A stretch of 64,000 bases of DNA from Microstegium vimineum (GCA_022036555.1 CM039129.1:41629827-41693826), one strand, 5' to 3'. Counted from the first letter of the stretch, positions 22,141 through 34,030 are shown. Notes: generated by a model not told the origin, from the sequence alone. Numbers and translations: made by a program.

Positions 22141-23545
22141 TGTGCTTTACCCTGTACGCTCTTGACAATTTGGTTTCCTCTAATATTTCAGAACTTCCTA
22201 GTTTCTTGCCTCCATAACTTCATAGCTCCTTGTAACATAACTATAACAGGTAACTCTATCTATAATAAAATTTTGGATGGCATCCTAAGCATACTGGTAG
22301 GAGTATATATATCAATCATATATGCTTATCTAGATTATAAGCATGCAAACTATTAGTGCAAGTCATGTGAAACTGTTGATGTATCATTTTGTTATCATGA
22401 GTGCACTCTAGAATCATCAGACATCAATGATTTGGATGACATGAGATGCTAGCCTTATGCCCTTTCATCCAAAACTAGACAGTTGGCACAACCGGTGTGT
22501 GTCGCCACGATGTTCATCTAGTCGGTGCTCATCATGATCTTTTGGTAGGGAAGGCCATCCTTGTGACATCGTGACATTGCTGGCAACAAGTCACCATCTC
22601 CCCCTGCGCCCTCCCATACCCACAAACACATCCGTAATACAAAAATTTGATGCAAGCATAACAAGAAAGTAGGTCCATTTTAAAACTCACCTGAAATCTA
22701 TGGTCAACGCTACGGCTGCACTCGTGGGGGCACTGCTGCAAGGTACATGATACAGTGATAGGGGCTGCAACGCGGAAGGTGTTTACAGTGTGAGGTGTGA
22801 CACAGCCGTCACCAAGAAGCCTGGAAGTGAAAAAAGGAAGTATGCCTATTTAGAGTACGAACTGGGTATGTGAAATTTCAGTACACTGCACGTTGCCATC
22901 CATAGACTGCGATTTCAGACAACTCACTCATCTATGAAATTGACATAGGGGCACAGGAGCATTTTTTCTAGCAAAAGCACTATTGCTAGAAAAATGAAAG
23001 GGTACGTATCCTGTGCAAACCACAACTTCGTGAAATTAATCAAAACTTCTATTTTTTAACAAATAGCATACCCATTAAGATGCACCTTGATTGCTTTAAT
23101 CATGAGCACTAAAAATCAAAATAAATTCTACATGAATAGCATATGAACCAGATTAGCTCCAAGAGAAATTACATGTAATTCCTTCTATAGAAAAAAAGAA
23201 AATCAGAAAGAAAGAATGTTCTAAATCGAAAATATCAGTATAAATCCCAGCCACAGCCACATGCATGTCAGCTTCAAGCTCTACTTGAGTACTTGTTCTA
23301 TCAGATCCAACATGGGGGTTTCTATGCAAGCACACACACTTCAAGTAAAAATTAGGAAAAATATAGTGCAGAGATACTGAAGTTAAATTATATCCGACAG
23401 GCCTCATTCAGTAAATACTGGAGTTAGATCACATCCAACAGGCTTTATATTTGATCTTATGCTGAACAATGTTAAGTTTCAGAATTCCTTGAAAGGGCCC
23501 GTCTGGGAAGATATAAATTATCCTAGGTGATACAGAAATACCAAA
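22141..23545. repeat. SSL-associated duplicated block, copy A
   Basis: This block shares long stretches with 31730-32830, 34285-35560 and in part 37500-37800, in the same order. Shared segments include ATTTTGGATGGCATCCTAAG, TTGTTATCATGAGTGCACTC, ATCCCAGCCACAGCCACATG and GTTAAGTTTCAG. A short exon-like piece at about 22690-22737 (minus, between TTGCAG and GTGAGT) recurs in the other copies. No protein was recognised. Confidence 0.75.
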
Positions 23546-23610
23546 TTGATGGATGGTCTCGGCCATCCCCGTAGCAACGATCTATTGACCGGCTCAAAAC
23601 AGGCATATGA
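23546..23610 (-). pseudogene. SSL N-terminal remnant
   Basis: The minus strand reads CLF-stop-AGQ-stop-IVATGMAETIH, a decayed version of the SSL N-terminus (FYAAAGDQIVATTAARTIH) with two in-frame stops. It and the piece at 22061-22140 bracket duplicated block A. Confidence 0.65.
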
Positions 23611-23907
23611 GCTCTAGTGATTAGAAATTTTCACTATGGTGTCTCGTATAAACCATTTTCTTGTTTTATGGTAAATGTACATCATTGGTCTTGTCCAAGC
23701 ACTTGAGACATCCACTATATCCTTTTGCCTCCTCTCGAGACAAGAAACCTTGTTCTGGCAAGTTGGTGATTGTAGCAATAAAAACTGCCTTGATTGTAAC
23801 ATGTTATTTTCTTTCCTCATTGCAATGCATGAGCATAATCCTAATCACGGATTATAAAAACAAAATATCACTTTCACTTTGTCTGGATGTCTGGTTATTC
23901 CAGACCA
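23611..23907. other. Spacer between SSL remnant and CACTA-3
   Basis: Nothing recognised. Short open frames of about 60-86 codons have no familiar motif. Confidence 0.4.
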
Positions 23908-25211
23908 CACTACGCCAGTGACCATTTGTAGGGGCGGTTTTTGAGGATTTCTAGGGACGGTTTGGCCAACCGCCCCAAAGCAATTGTGGCTACAAATTAA
24001 ACCACTGATTTGTAGGGGCAGTTGGCCACTGGCCCCTACAAATTCGATTTGTAGGGGCGGTTAGATATAGAGCTGTCCCTACAAATCAAGTCCAAAAACC
24101 ACGAAAAAGAGACAAAAAAAGAGGAAAAGTTATTTTAATCCAAAGAGACCCTACCGGTCAGCCACCCAGCCTAGCTTCGTCGAAGTAAAAATCACGCGCG
24201 GTGTGCCATTTTTCTAGTGAAAATCGCGTGTGGTCCGGGTCGGCCAAGATTCAAAGCTGAGACCCCCTCCCCCGTGCGTACCCTCATCTACCACTGCACA
24301 TCACTCACTTGTGTCTATATTAGATTTTGGGCATCCCTCGTATTATCATAAACCAAATTTAAATTGAATATTTGATATCCTAAATGAATTTAAATAAAAA
24401 GTTGCGAACTCCAGAGTTATATAACTTTTTAGGATCAACAACTTCCATTTTTGGAGTTTCTCCATCCGAGGTCTTTTACAAAATTTGAATTTCAAAATTG
24501 AGAAATTCAAACATAGTTTTCTTTGACAAGATGATTTCAAATCAAAACATTTCCCGCTAAAAAGTTGTACAACTTTATTGAGATCTAACACTTTCGTTTA
24601 TGTTGTTTCTCCATTCGGGGTCGTTTGAAAATTTTAAATTTTAAATTTAAGAATTCCAAACGTAGTTTTCCATGACAAAATTACTTTAAATGGAAAAAAT
24701 TGTCAACTACAAAGTTATATAACATTTTGGTATCTACAACTTTTGTTTGGATTGTTTCTCCACTCGAAACTGTTTAACAATTCAAATTTCATTTTTGGAA
24801 AATTTAAATGCAGTTTACCAAGACAAAATGATTTCAATGAAAATGTTGTAGTACTAATCAAGATCTACCACTTTTGTTTTGGTCAACTACAAAGTTCTAT
24901 GACTTCTAAAGATCTATAACTTTTATGTTGATTATTAATTTCTTCATCGAGGTCTTTTAATTTTTTTATAAAAATTGTACTTAAATTTTAATATTCGGCA
25001 TCTATTTATAGGAGCGACTCAATATAGAGTCGCCCCTACAACGACTAATATTGAGCCGATCGTACATATAGAGCTATTTGTACGTGTGGCTCGTAACACC
25101 AGCATCCTGTACACAAATCTATTTGTAGCGACGGCTGAGAACCTCTATAGAGGCGGTTTAATATAGTGTTGTCCCTAAAAAATGGAGGTGTTATTATTTT
25201 TGTAAGTAGTG
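23908..25211. mobile_element. Small CACTA element with GTAGGGGCGGTT repeats
   Basis: The left terminus CACTACGCCAGTGACCATTT is a familiar grass CACTA start. The right side ends GTAAGTAGTG. The flanks CCA (23905-23907) and CTA (25212-25214) agree at two of three positions. The subterminal motif TTTGTAGGGGCGGTT and its complement recur near both ends. The interior is an AT-rich degenerate repeat like 3300-3860. No transposase is present in the 1.3 kb. Confidence 0.65.
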
Positions 25212-25214
25212 CTA

Positions 25215-25600
25215 AACTAATCGCGTAATGATATGGCACATCAATTTCTTCCTATTATTATTAGGTGAAAGGCTCACATGTTGGTATATTTTCGATTGAC
25301 CAGATCAGCCTATGATCTGGTCCATCTCATTATTCGTGGTGCTTAGTATTGATAATTGACCGAGGGATCAGTCTCATACTGCATTGACTGTACAGAATCT
25401 GAATAAGGAACAATACGCAGCTTGCTGCGGATTGTTTGATAAATTAAATCAAATCATGTAGGTACGATATAGCGCAGCTGGAGTAAACGCAAAAGTTGAT
25501 ATATAATCGCAATGCGTGAAGGACGAGCCATTAATCTAATCTCCTTGCACTCTCGTAGTACACAGCCTATTGCAACGGGGAACAAATAAGTAATGCATGT
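25215..25600. repeat. Duplicated flank, copy without LINE and LTR
   Basis: It matches 28195-28286, 30330-30444 and 30785-30870 taken together, including GATCAGTCTCATACTG, CAGAATCTGA, TTTGATAAATTAAATCAAATC and GAGCCATTAATCTAATCTCC. It therefore shows the pre-insertion state of that region. Confidence 0.8.
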
Positions 25601-25926
25601 CATAATAATGTAAATTTAAGAGTCATTGTCTTTTACAGTCGCTTAGATTCAAGGAGACCCTGAGGTCATCCTTCTGTGTTTGGTTTGATGCCTTTAGCTA
25701 AATCTTTGTATGTATGTATGCCATGTACTCTTTTTAATTAATGAAAATGTATGCCCTGTACTCTTTTTAATTAATGAAAAATTCATACCGCGGGGATCTT
25801 CTCCACAGTCTTTTGCATCAAAAAAAATAATAATGTAAATTTAAACATGTGTTGTACTATTACTAGCTAATAAAAAATAATTTTGAGTGTAATATTTCTA
25901 ATGTTCTATTTTACCCTCCTAAAAAC

Positions 25927-25928
<2 letters not shown>

Positions 25929-26012
<84 letters not shown>
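25929..26012. repeat. (TA)n microsatellite
   Basis: About 80 bases of nearly perfect TA dinucleotide repeat. Confidence 0.95.
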
Positions 26013-26015
<3 letters not shown>

Positions 26016-26490
26016 GATGACCTAGCGTGAAGCATAAACCCACACCACACAGATGAAGTTTGGAAAATTATTTTCCTGGCCAACATTCATGGCCCAGCAG
26101 GTTTGCATAGGTGTTCTCATGGCGGTAAATGGAGGCCAACCGTCAAAAAACTAATTCTTGAGGGTACCAAAAATTACAACAATATAGTATTCAATTTTAC
26201 GAGGGAGCTAGGGAGACACCACCACAAAAAAGTATTCTTGGAACCATCACAAAAATATGAGTGAAAATCCATCATGATAATCTATTGCACCAGAACCACA
26301 ACCATACACACCTTGAAAATTAAATTCATGCATACAACAATCACAATAAAATTCAATTACCATACACATACAAAGCCAAATCTTTTTTAATGCACGGCGA
26401 GTCTAGTTGACCGCGGTCATCTCCTCAAGCTGCACGCCCTTAATTTGTGTCCACCGACGACCCCAACCACAGCGACGTAGATCATGTGTC
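26013..26490. other. Spacer with small SSL remnant
   Basis: 26405-26470 repeats SSL C-terminal coding sequence (GCGGTCATCTCCTCAAGCTG) just downstream of the main SSL copy. The rest is AT-rich, with CATGGCGG phrases at 26110-26160 that resemble CACTA subterminal sequence. Confidence 0.5.
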
Positions 26491-26491
26491 G

Positions 26492-27537
26492 TTAATATAA
26501 CCGTGTCTGATCAACAATGGCAATGTAGTCTAGGTCCACTGACCCCAACCATAGTTTATTGACGTCCTTCACCGTGATGTATGAAAGAGTGACACTCTTG
26601 TCCTCCGCGGTAATCTCCTCCAGCTGCATGCCCATTTTGTCAAAGTATACACCGACAATGTGCTTGCCCCCGGAAATCTTCTCTCGGTTAAGCGCCACCC
26701 AATATCCTCCTTTGTTATCGCGCCTGATGTTGTCTGGGTAACCAGGCAAGTCGGCGAAGAGTTCATAGGTGCCAGCCTTCTTAGTCCTAGTCTCTTTCAG
26801 CCAGTACCTGAACAGCTGGGACGGCCATGTGAGCGCCACCAAGACGTGCGTCTGGTCGGCGCTCAATGTAACACCATTGGGGAAAGGTAGATCATGCTTG
26901 AGAACTATCACGCGCTTGGCTTGAGCGTCGTACTTCATCAGTCGGCCAGAAGACTTATTGGTTTGGAATATCTGCGTGTAATGCCGAAGCGTGAACGACA
27001 TGCTGCTTTCTGTGAAGTACACATCCCCGGTGGACTGATCGATGTCGACACCGTTGACGAAGTTAAACGCCCGTCCATCGGCCTCGGCCGCCACCACCTT
27101 GGCTTCGCCGCCTGCCAAACCGACCCTTAGGAGACCATGGTAGGCGTCGGCGATGTACAGGTTGTCGGTCGCATTGTGGAACTGTAGCCCCAGCGGGCGG
27201 CCGCAGATGACCTCGGCGTCGCTCGGACGTGCTGTGGAGGCTTTGCAGGATGTGTTGTGGATAGCTGCTGCTGTAAGCAAAGGTAGTCCAGCCCCGGGAA
27301 CGGCCGCCCCATTTGAGGACGTGGCCATCGGAGACACCGGTGTAGGGACCCTGGCCTCTGCAGTCGAAGGCCAGGGTTTCGGCGCCGGTCACGCCCTTAG
27401 GCAGAGGGATGAACTCGAAGGCGGCGGCACTAGAGTCACGCTTGGGGACATGGATGGTTCTGGCCGGGGCTGTAGCAACGAATCTGTTGGCTTGCGCAAA
27501 ATAGGCAGATGAGGAGGCAGAGGAGGAGGTGCGACAT
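26492..27537 (-). pseudogene. Strictosidine-synthase-like gene, best copy, two frameshifts
   Basis: The ATG at 27537 opens the signal peptide MSHLLLCLLICLF. Body motifs follow: TIHVPKRDSSAAAFEF, YTGVSDGHVLKWGG, CGRPLGLQF, NLYIADAYHGLLRVG, AFNFVNGVDIDQSTGDVYFT, SGRLMKYD, FPNGVTLSAD, LPGYPDNIRRD, GGYWVALNRE and LWLGSVDLDYIAIVD, ending at 26492. Total length is about 348 codons, normal for an SSL protein of the secretory pathway or vacuole. Two breaks prevent translation. Near 27497-27503 a TTTT run appears one base too long. Near 27260 two bases are missing after the codons for YSSSY. Apart from these, the frame is clean, so the copy was functional recently or the breaks are sequence errors. 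An intron cannot explain them because no GT-AG pair fits. Confidence 0.88.
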
Positions 27538-27949
27538 TGCTGATACCAATGGGGCAATGGTTGTGGTTTCGATGGGTGGGCAGGCACCCCTATGGTATAT
27601 ATAAGCTCGATCAGTTGTATGTGGACAACTAAGAAATCCATCTACCTGACTGTGCTTTGTCCTCGGCACTTAATTAGCTGCAAGCTGCTCTTGATCAGTA
27701 TAGACAATACTTAATTGAACTAAGATGTCTAAATCAATTAGCCAATTAAACAAACAGTTGTTACAGACAGTAAGCTAAAAACTACAAAAAATACAGACAG
27801 TAAGCTATTACGCTACAAAAAATTGAAAAGAACTAATAAACATTTAAGTAATAATCTGCCTACCTGATCGTGCTTCGTGCTCGGCACTTAGCTTGAAGCA
27901 GGTCTTGATCAGGGTTGGACCACAACATAACGACGCCTGTGACGATGAT
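27538..27949. other. Upstream region of best SSL copy
   Basis: 27596-27604 contains TATATATAA about 60 bp upstream of the start codon, a likely TATA box for the minus-strand SSL gene. Other sequence is unrecognised. Confidence 0.5.
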
Positions 27950-28122
27950 GTCTACCAAAACTATGAAATTTTCCTAGTGTTTTAATAAAACACTACCAGT
28001 AGTTATATGACATAAAAATTTCATTAGGAGACATTTATTAAAAAAAATTTATGCTAAATTTGAACTACCAAAACATAAGAGAATCTCACTTTACTAGAAA
28101 AATTTTAAAATTTTAGTTGTGT
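27950..28122. mobile_element. Degenerate CACTA-type MITE remnant
   Basis: The sequence follows the same course as the MITE at 33366-33545 (CTACCAAAA, TTTTCCTAGTGTTTTAATA, AACACTACCA, ACTACCAAAACA) but the termini are eroded. Confidence 0.65.
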
Positions 28123-28286
28123 GTGCTTGGCTGCTCAGTTCTACACGGTGGGTGGCTCGAGGGTACGGATCCCGTGCACGGCGGCATTCCATTATGGTGA
28201 TATGGTACATTGATTTCTTCCCATTATTATTACGTGTTTCGATTGAACAGATCAGCCTCTGATCTTGTCGGTCTGATTCGTGGTGC

Positions 28287-30329
28287 TTTTTTTTTTAAGC
28301 TCAGTGGGGAAACCCCCCTCCCCCCCTCCCTTATTTTTTCTTCTTATAAATAAAAAGGAAAAGTAACAGGAGTACAGGGGGTTGCACAAGAAGTGCAGGG
28401 AGAAGAAATTAACAGGAGCTCTCAAAGCTCAAAAGAAAAAACAGAAAGCTTTAGGGGATATTCTCCAACCACTGTTTGTAAAGGCCTGCACGGCAAGGAT
28501 TGGCTTTGATGCAAATCAAACCAAATTCTTCTATGAAATGAGTCTTCCATCTTAATAAGTTGCATGGCTTGTTGTCGAAAATGAGTCCATTTCTAGAGTT
28601 CTAGATTGTCCAACAAGCTGTTATGGTTACCTCTCTGAAAATATGGGATCCAAAAGTTGTTCTGGCTGAAATAATCATGTCTAAAGGTGCCAAGGTCAGA
28701 TCCCAATGAATCCCTATAAGGTTCCAACAAGAGAGGCTAAAGGGGCATTCAAAGAACAAATGCATGACAGTTTCTTCCACATTAGAATTGCATATAGCAC
28801 AAGAATAGCTGTCCAGGAACATAGTTTTTCTTCTCAGCAAGTTTCTAGTGTTGAGTCTATCTTTTAAGAGAAGCCAGAAGAAGAATTTGTGCTTTCCAAG
28901 ATTATCACCTGCCCACATCCATCTGAAGAGAGGAGAAACTACCTGTGAGCCTTGTAAACACTTGTATGCCTTTTGAGAGCTAAAAACATTATGTGGGTTC
29001 CATGCATATACCCAGCAATCCAGGTTTTCTGAATTCCAATCCCAAGACAAAAGCATGTTCTGCAAGTTTTGTAATTCTGTAGATGCTTCAACCGAGAGAG
29101 GGAGAAAGAAATTTCTATCAGCACTGTTTTGCAAGAAATGAAGGATGGAGCACTTTTTTTTCCTGGCAAAAGAGAACAATCTTGGGAAGGAGTCCCTGAG
29201 ACAAGTTTGTGTCCAATTATCAGACCAGAAGAGGGCATTGTTACCACGGTTTGGTACACATGAGGTCATGGATCTGAAATCCTGATGTAGTTTAAGAACA
29301 TCTTTCCACCAGAAAGAACCAACTGGGCTCCTCGCATGAGGGGGAGTGCTTTGATTCCGATAAAACTTGTTCCAGGTGAGATGGACCCAAGGGGTGTCTG
29401 AGTGATTGTAGAACTTATCCAGAAATTTTAGTAAGAGAGCTTTGTTTTGAGTCTTGATGTCAATGATTCCAAGACCTCCTTTTTTAGGTTTGCATGCTGA
29501 GTCTCATGCAGCCAGGCAGGAGCCCTTTCTATTGATATCCCCACCACTCCTAAGACAGTGTTTCCTGTACTTGTCAATCTGTTGCACCACTGAGGGGGGA
29601 TAAGGAGGGTACACATGTAAAATGTTGGCATAGCAAAAAAAACAGAATTAACCAGTGTGAATCTTCCATGATAGGATAAGAGTTTGCTTATGTCAACCAA
29701 TCTTGATTCTATTCTCTGTAGTAAAGGAGCAAAGTCTTGCTTAGAAGGCTTGTGAATGCTAAGAGGCAAGCCTAGGTAGGTGAAAGACATGTTTGCAGTG
29801 AGGCAACCAAAGGTCTTTGCTAAATGTTCCAATCTCAAAGAATCAATATTAATGGGAACCATGAAAGATTTATGAAAGTTAACATGCAGTCCACTGGAAT
29901 CTGAAAAGGACCTTAAAAGACCTTTAAGATTGAACGAGGTTCTAGCATCAGCAGGCAAAATCAGTAGAGTGTCATATGCATACTGTATGATAGGGAAATC
30001 ACCACCAAAGTCCTCACTCAAAGGGTGTTTAAGCACACCTGTTTGCCAAGCCTTATTAATAATGGTCTGAAGCAGGTTAGCAACAAGAGCAAAAAGGAGG
30101 GGTGATAAGGGATCTCCTTGTCTAACACCTCTCAAACATTTGAAGGGTTTACCTGGAATTCCATTGAGAAGGACAGAGGAAGTGCCAGAACTCAAAAGCA
30201 TATGTATCCAACTGATCCATTTACTTGGAACCCCTCTATGATGTAGAATTTGCAGAATGAATTGATGTTCCATTTTATCAAAAGTCTTCTCAAAGTCTAG
30301 TTTCAGAATAATGATATTATTTTTGGAGA
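28287..30329 (-). mobile_element. 5'-truncated L1-type LINE, inactive
   Basis: The minus strand encodes the reverse transcriptase palm (LKLDFEKTFDKMEH, GVRQGDPLSPLLFALV, and QYAYDTLL in place of the catalytic YADD motif), then maturation-type motifs (FTYLGLPLS, LLSYHGRFTLVNSV) and the C-terminal zinc-binding zf-RVT region (CAICNSNVEETVMHLFFECP). The 3' end is a poly-A tail (10 T on the plus strand at 28287-28296). The endonuclease and N-terminal half are absent, and the frame is broken between 29270 and 29428. Loss of the second catalytic Asp makes it dead independently of truncation. The empty site is visible in the paralogous flank at about 25341. Confidence 0.93.
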
Positions 30330-30444
30330 TGATTGAGTGATCAGTCTCATACTGTCTTGACTGACAACTCTACAGAATCTGATTGAATAAGGGCAACTCA
30401 GATTGAGATTGTTTAATAAATCAAATCATGGACGTACGTATATG

Positions 30445-30784
30445 TGTAGAGTTGTTCCAAATTCACTCCAGGATATAGGGCGGGCTTCTGACGGAGCGGA
30501 GGTCCGTCGTCGGAGGCTTGGGCTCGCCCCTGTGGTTGGGGGGTGCGGGGGGCGGAGCCCCCGCGGTACGGTACGGTATATATACCCTTGCTAGGGTTTC
30601 GTGGAGACTTGATTCTCTTGTAAGCCGCCATAGGCGTGTAACCCAAACTCTTGAGATAGTGAGATTGTAGCTGGCTGGTGCCCGTGGTTTTTCCCCTTCA
30701 CATCGAAGGGTTTTCCACGTTAAATCGTGTGTCTCCTCTGTGGCTTGATTCTTTACTTCATATTCCTATACGTCGTCCATAACA
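30445..30784. mobile_element. Solo LTR, probably copia type
   Basis: The sequence begins TGTAGAGTTG and ends GTCCATAACA, flanked by near-matching 5-bp duplications ATATG and ATATA. It contains TATATATACCCTTGCTAGG, a likely promoter, and the phrase GTGCCCGTGGTTTTTCCCC, common in grass copia LTRs. The paralogous flank at about 25460 lacks it. With no internal domain present, it arose by recombination between two LTRs. Confidence 0.82.
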
Positions 30785-30895
30785 ATATAGCAGCGGGAGT
30801 AAACGCAAAAATCACAATGCGCGAGGGACGAGCCATTAATATAATCTCCTTGCACTTTTATACTCCGAGCCAATCGGCTAGTAGCAATAGATTAC

Positions 30896-31180
30896 ACACA
30901 AGTACAAAACAGAATTTTGGTTTAGGACTTTAGTCCCGAGTATTTACACAAGTACAAAACAGAATTTTGGTTTAGGACTTTAGTCCCGGGTATTTTTGGA
31001 CTCGGGGCTAAAGAAAAATTTATTAGTCTCGGTTGGAGGAGTCACCAATCGGGACTTTCCAATGGTTAGGACAGGAGATTTCGAAGGCTGGGACAGGAAG
31101 GGGGCCTTTAGTCTAGGGTTGCTGGATAAAACCGGGAGAGTAAAAGTTAAAACCGGAGCCTCTACAGATCCCAACCATAG
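30896..31180. repeat. 50-bp tandem duplication and GGGACTTTAGTCCCG MITE piece
   Basis: Two 50-bp units (about 30896-30945 and 30946-30995) contain AATTTTGGTTTAGGACTTTA and GTCCCG. The following 150 bp contains matching CGGGACT and CTTTAGTC motifs typical of a Tourist-like MITE, but clean ends were not found. Confidence 0.6.
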
Positions 31181-31189
31181 TTTGCCATC

Positions 31190-31640
31190 TTTCTATGCGA
31201 CATTGCTGAGGGTGACGTTGTTGTCCACCGCTATTACCTTGATGCTCCATGCCTTTAGCATCAAGGCGTACGCCAACAATGTGCTTGCTTGTCGCCGCCA
31301 CGTCCGCGCCATTGATCTTCTCGCGGTTGAGCGCCACCCAATAGCGTCCTGGCTATCACACTTTATGTTGTCCGGGGTACAAGGTAAGTCAGTAAAGAAC
31401 TCATAGGTTCCTTCACCCGCTGGTGCTGCTGCCCCACTTGAGCACGCATCCATACAAAACGCTGGCATAGGGCCCTGGCCTTTGCGGTCGAAGGCGAGGC
31501 TCTTCGTGCCGGTGACACCATTAGACAAAGGAATGAAGTCAAAGGCAGCGGCAATGGAATCAAACTTCTGAACGTAGATAGTCCCGACCGTCATTGTAGC
31601 GACGATCAGGTGTCCGATGGAAGAACAAGGCAGTGGATGT
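31190..31640 (-). pseudogene. SSL pseudogene with central deletion
   Basis: The N-terminal part (IVATMTVGTIYVQK, AAAFDFIPLSNGVTGT, SLAFDRKGQGP) is followed after a few residues by the C-terminal part (GTYEFFTDLP, PDNIKCDSQD, then in another frame VALNREKINGADVAATSK, HIVGVRLDAKGM). About 150 residues of the propeller are missing and at least one frameshift is present. It lies on the minus strand like the other left-hand SSL copies. Confidence 0.85.
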
Positions 31641-31729
31641 GCCATCTTGTCATTTGTCGTCATCTCCTCACGCGACACACCCTTCGCATCTAGGTGTGCA
31701 CTGACAATGTGCCACTGCAGCCTCCATCA

Positions 31730-32830
31730 TTACACTCTTGACAATTTAGTTTCCTCTAATATTTTAGAGCTTTCTAGTTTCTTGCCTCCATAACTTTATA
31801 ACTTCATAGCTCCTTACAACATAACTATAACGGGTAACTCTATCTCTTATAAAATTTTGGATGACATCCCAAGCATACTGGTAGGAGTATATATATCAAT
31901 CTTGTATGTTTATCTAGATTATAAGCATGCAAATTGTTAGTGCAAGTCACGTGAAACTGTTGATGTATCATTTTGTTATCATGAGTGCACTCTAGAATCA
32001 TCGGGCATCAATTAATGATTTGGTAGGGAAGACCATCCTTGTGACATCATGACATTGCTGGCAACAAGTCGATATATCCCCTGCCCCTCCCATGCCCACA
32101 AACACATCTGTAATACAGAAACTCGATGCAAGCATAACAGAAAAAGATGTCCATTTGAAAACTCACCTGAAATCTACAGTCAATGGTAGGGCTGCACTCA
32201 TGGGGCACCGCTGCAAGGTACGCGATATGGTGATAGGGGGCTGCAACGCGGAAGGTGTTTATAGTGTGAGGTGTGACACATGAGAAGCCTGCAAGTGAAA
32301 GAAAGCAAGTATGCCAATTTAGAGTATGAACTGGGTATGTGAAAAATTAGTACACTGCACGCTGCCATCTATAGGTTGGGATTTCAGACAACTCACTCTT
32401 CTATGAAATTGACACAGGAGTCACAGGGTGCATTTTTTCCTAGCAAAAGCACTATTGCCTAAAAACTGCAAAACTAATCATTGTTTTTCCTAATGAAATT
32501 AATCAAAACTCCTATAGAAAACAAAATCAGAAAGAAAGAATGTTCTAAATCCAAAATATCGTATAAATCCCAGCCACCGCCACATGTATGTCAGCTTCAA
32601 GCTCTACTTGAGTACTTGTTCTAGTAGATCCAGCATGGGGAGGGGTTTCTATGCAAGCACACACGCACTTCAAGAAAAAAATTAGGGAAAATATAGTGCT
32701 GAAGTTAGATTATATCCAACAGGCGCCTCATTCAGTAAATACTGAAGTTAGATCACATCCAACATGCTTTATTTGGTCTTATATGCTGAACAATGTTAAG
32801 TTTCAGAAATCCTTTAACTTTGCATCATAT
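31730..32830. repeat. SSL-associated duplicated block, copy B
   Basis: It matches blocks A (22141-23545) and C (34285-35560) in order, with small indels. The exon-like segment between TTGCAG and GTGAGT is at about 32166-32213 on the minus strand. Confidence 0.75.
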
Positions 32831-32869
32831 GGAACTGCAAATCTGCAACAAGGATTAGACCTTCCACCA

Positions 32870-33340
32870 GGAAATTAATCTAGAATGGGACACCTAGCAT
32901 ATTTACTAATCCATTAATCCGAAAATAGATTTCAGAACATATGTATACAGAGCAAATTAAATGGATTAAGAGGGAGAATTGAGGTATCAACAAGATAAGA
33001 ACTATGATTGGAAAAGTGAGGGCGGAATTAAGCAGAAACCTGGGTGGTGATTTGAGCCGCTCGGGTCATAGCCGACGACAAGTTTGTATGTGCATCTGCT
33101 GCCGGAGGGTCGTCATATCCGGCGCCTATGTATGTGTGCCTTCGATCATTCACCTTGGTCGCTAGAAAGGCGGCAAGGAGGAAATGAGTGGCGACGATGG
33201 CGAGGACCAAACAAGCAGGAGGCCACATGAGTGAAGGCAACGCCACGTCAAATGTCAGTGGTTCGACCCAGGCCGCGGCCAACACGTATATACGCCCAAC
33301 ACAGTAGAAGGGGGCGGCGGACGAGCGGTGACATTAGCCT
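32870..33340 (-). other. Duplicated block with small membrane-protein-like frame
   Basis: The 85-codon minus-strand frame at 33028-33285 contains a hydrophobic segment (CLVLAIVATHFLLAAFLATK) followed by VNDRRHTYIGAGYDDPP. The paralogous block at 35930-36540 keeps AAFLATKVKD but is otherwise frameshifted. I do not recognise the protein. Conservation of the LAAFLATKV part in both copies hints at a former small gene. Confidence 0.35.
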
Positions 33341-33365
33341 TTGGGTGAGAAGGTGAAGCTACAGT

Positions 33366-33545
33366 CACTACCAAAATGGTGGAGTTTTCCTAGTGTTTTA
33401 AGTAGTAATAAAACACTACCACTAATTATAGCACATGAGAATTTCACTAGAAGACATTAGTAGACAAAGTTTGTACTAAATTTTTAACTACCAAAACACT
33501 AGGAGAAGCCCACCTCACTAGGAGAAGTTTAATATTTTGGTAGTG
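33366..33545. mobile_element. CACTA-type MITE, 180 bp
   Basis: The ends are CACTACCAAAAT and ATTTTGGTAGTG, with 3-bp target duplication AGT on both sides (33363-33365 and 33546-33548). The paralogous block at about 36363-36382 reads GAAGCTATGGTAGGCCGGACG without the element, so the empty site is visible. Confidence 0.88.
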
Positions 33546-33548
33546 AGT

Positions 33549-34030
33549 AGGTCGGCCGGACGCTGATGCGTATAGCAGGGTTGGTCGGCGAAGGCGTACA
33601 TCAGCTGCCGGTGCGTGTGTTTGTGAGCATGTTTGCCAACAAATGCAGAACTAACATGCATAGTTCCTTCCTGTGTATGTGGTTTTAGCTATGTCTCAAT
33701 TCAAAGATCTCATCAGTGTATGGTGCTCCCACCGACACGTACTCCTCATGTGATATGTGACCACATAAGACTAAGTTGTATGAGCCATATATAAACACTA
33801 ACCCATACAAGATTCCTATAAATAAGTTTGAACCAAATGAGTTTACAATTTAAAACAAATTCATGCGTATATAAATCTCCTTACTAAAATATAATAATAT
33901 TAAATCCAATCCCACAATAACTTGTAAAGTTTTTAAAAAAACATACTAAACTAAAGCTATCCAATCTAACAAGCTCTGCTCAATAATGGGCATCTAATCT
34001 AACAAGCTCTGGTTAAAAATGGGGACGTAA
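33549..34030. other. Spacer and conserved SSL 3' flank
   Basis: 33730-34030 matches 36545-36835 and 12590-12850, sequences that all sit just downstream of SSL C-termini. No independent gene was seen. Confidence 0.6.

Noticed and set aside
25929..26012. AT-rich run as an origin or centromere motif
   Set aside because: It is a plain TA microsatellite with no associated repeat structure.
26559..27512. Several plus-strand frames opposite the SSL gene
   Set aside because: They mirror the coding frame of SSL through GC-biased codons and have no independent domain.
28601..29269. A free-standing zinc-finger gene
   Set aside because: The CAICNSN...HLFFECP motif is the C-terminal zf-RVT region of the LINE, collinear with its reverse transcriptase upstream.
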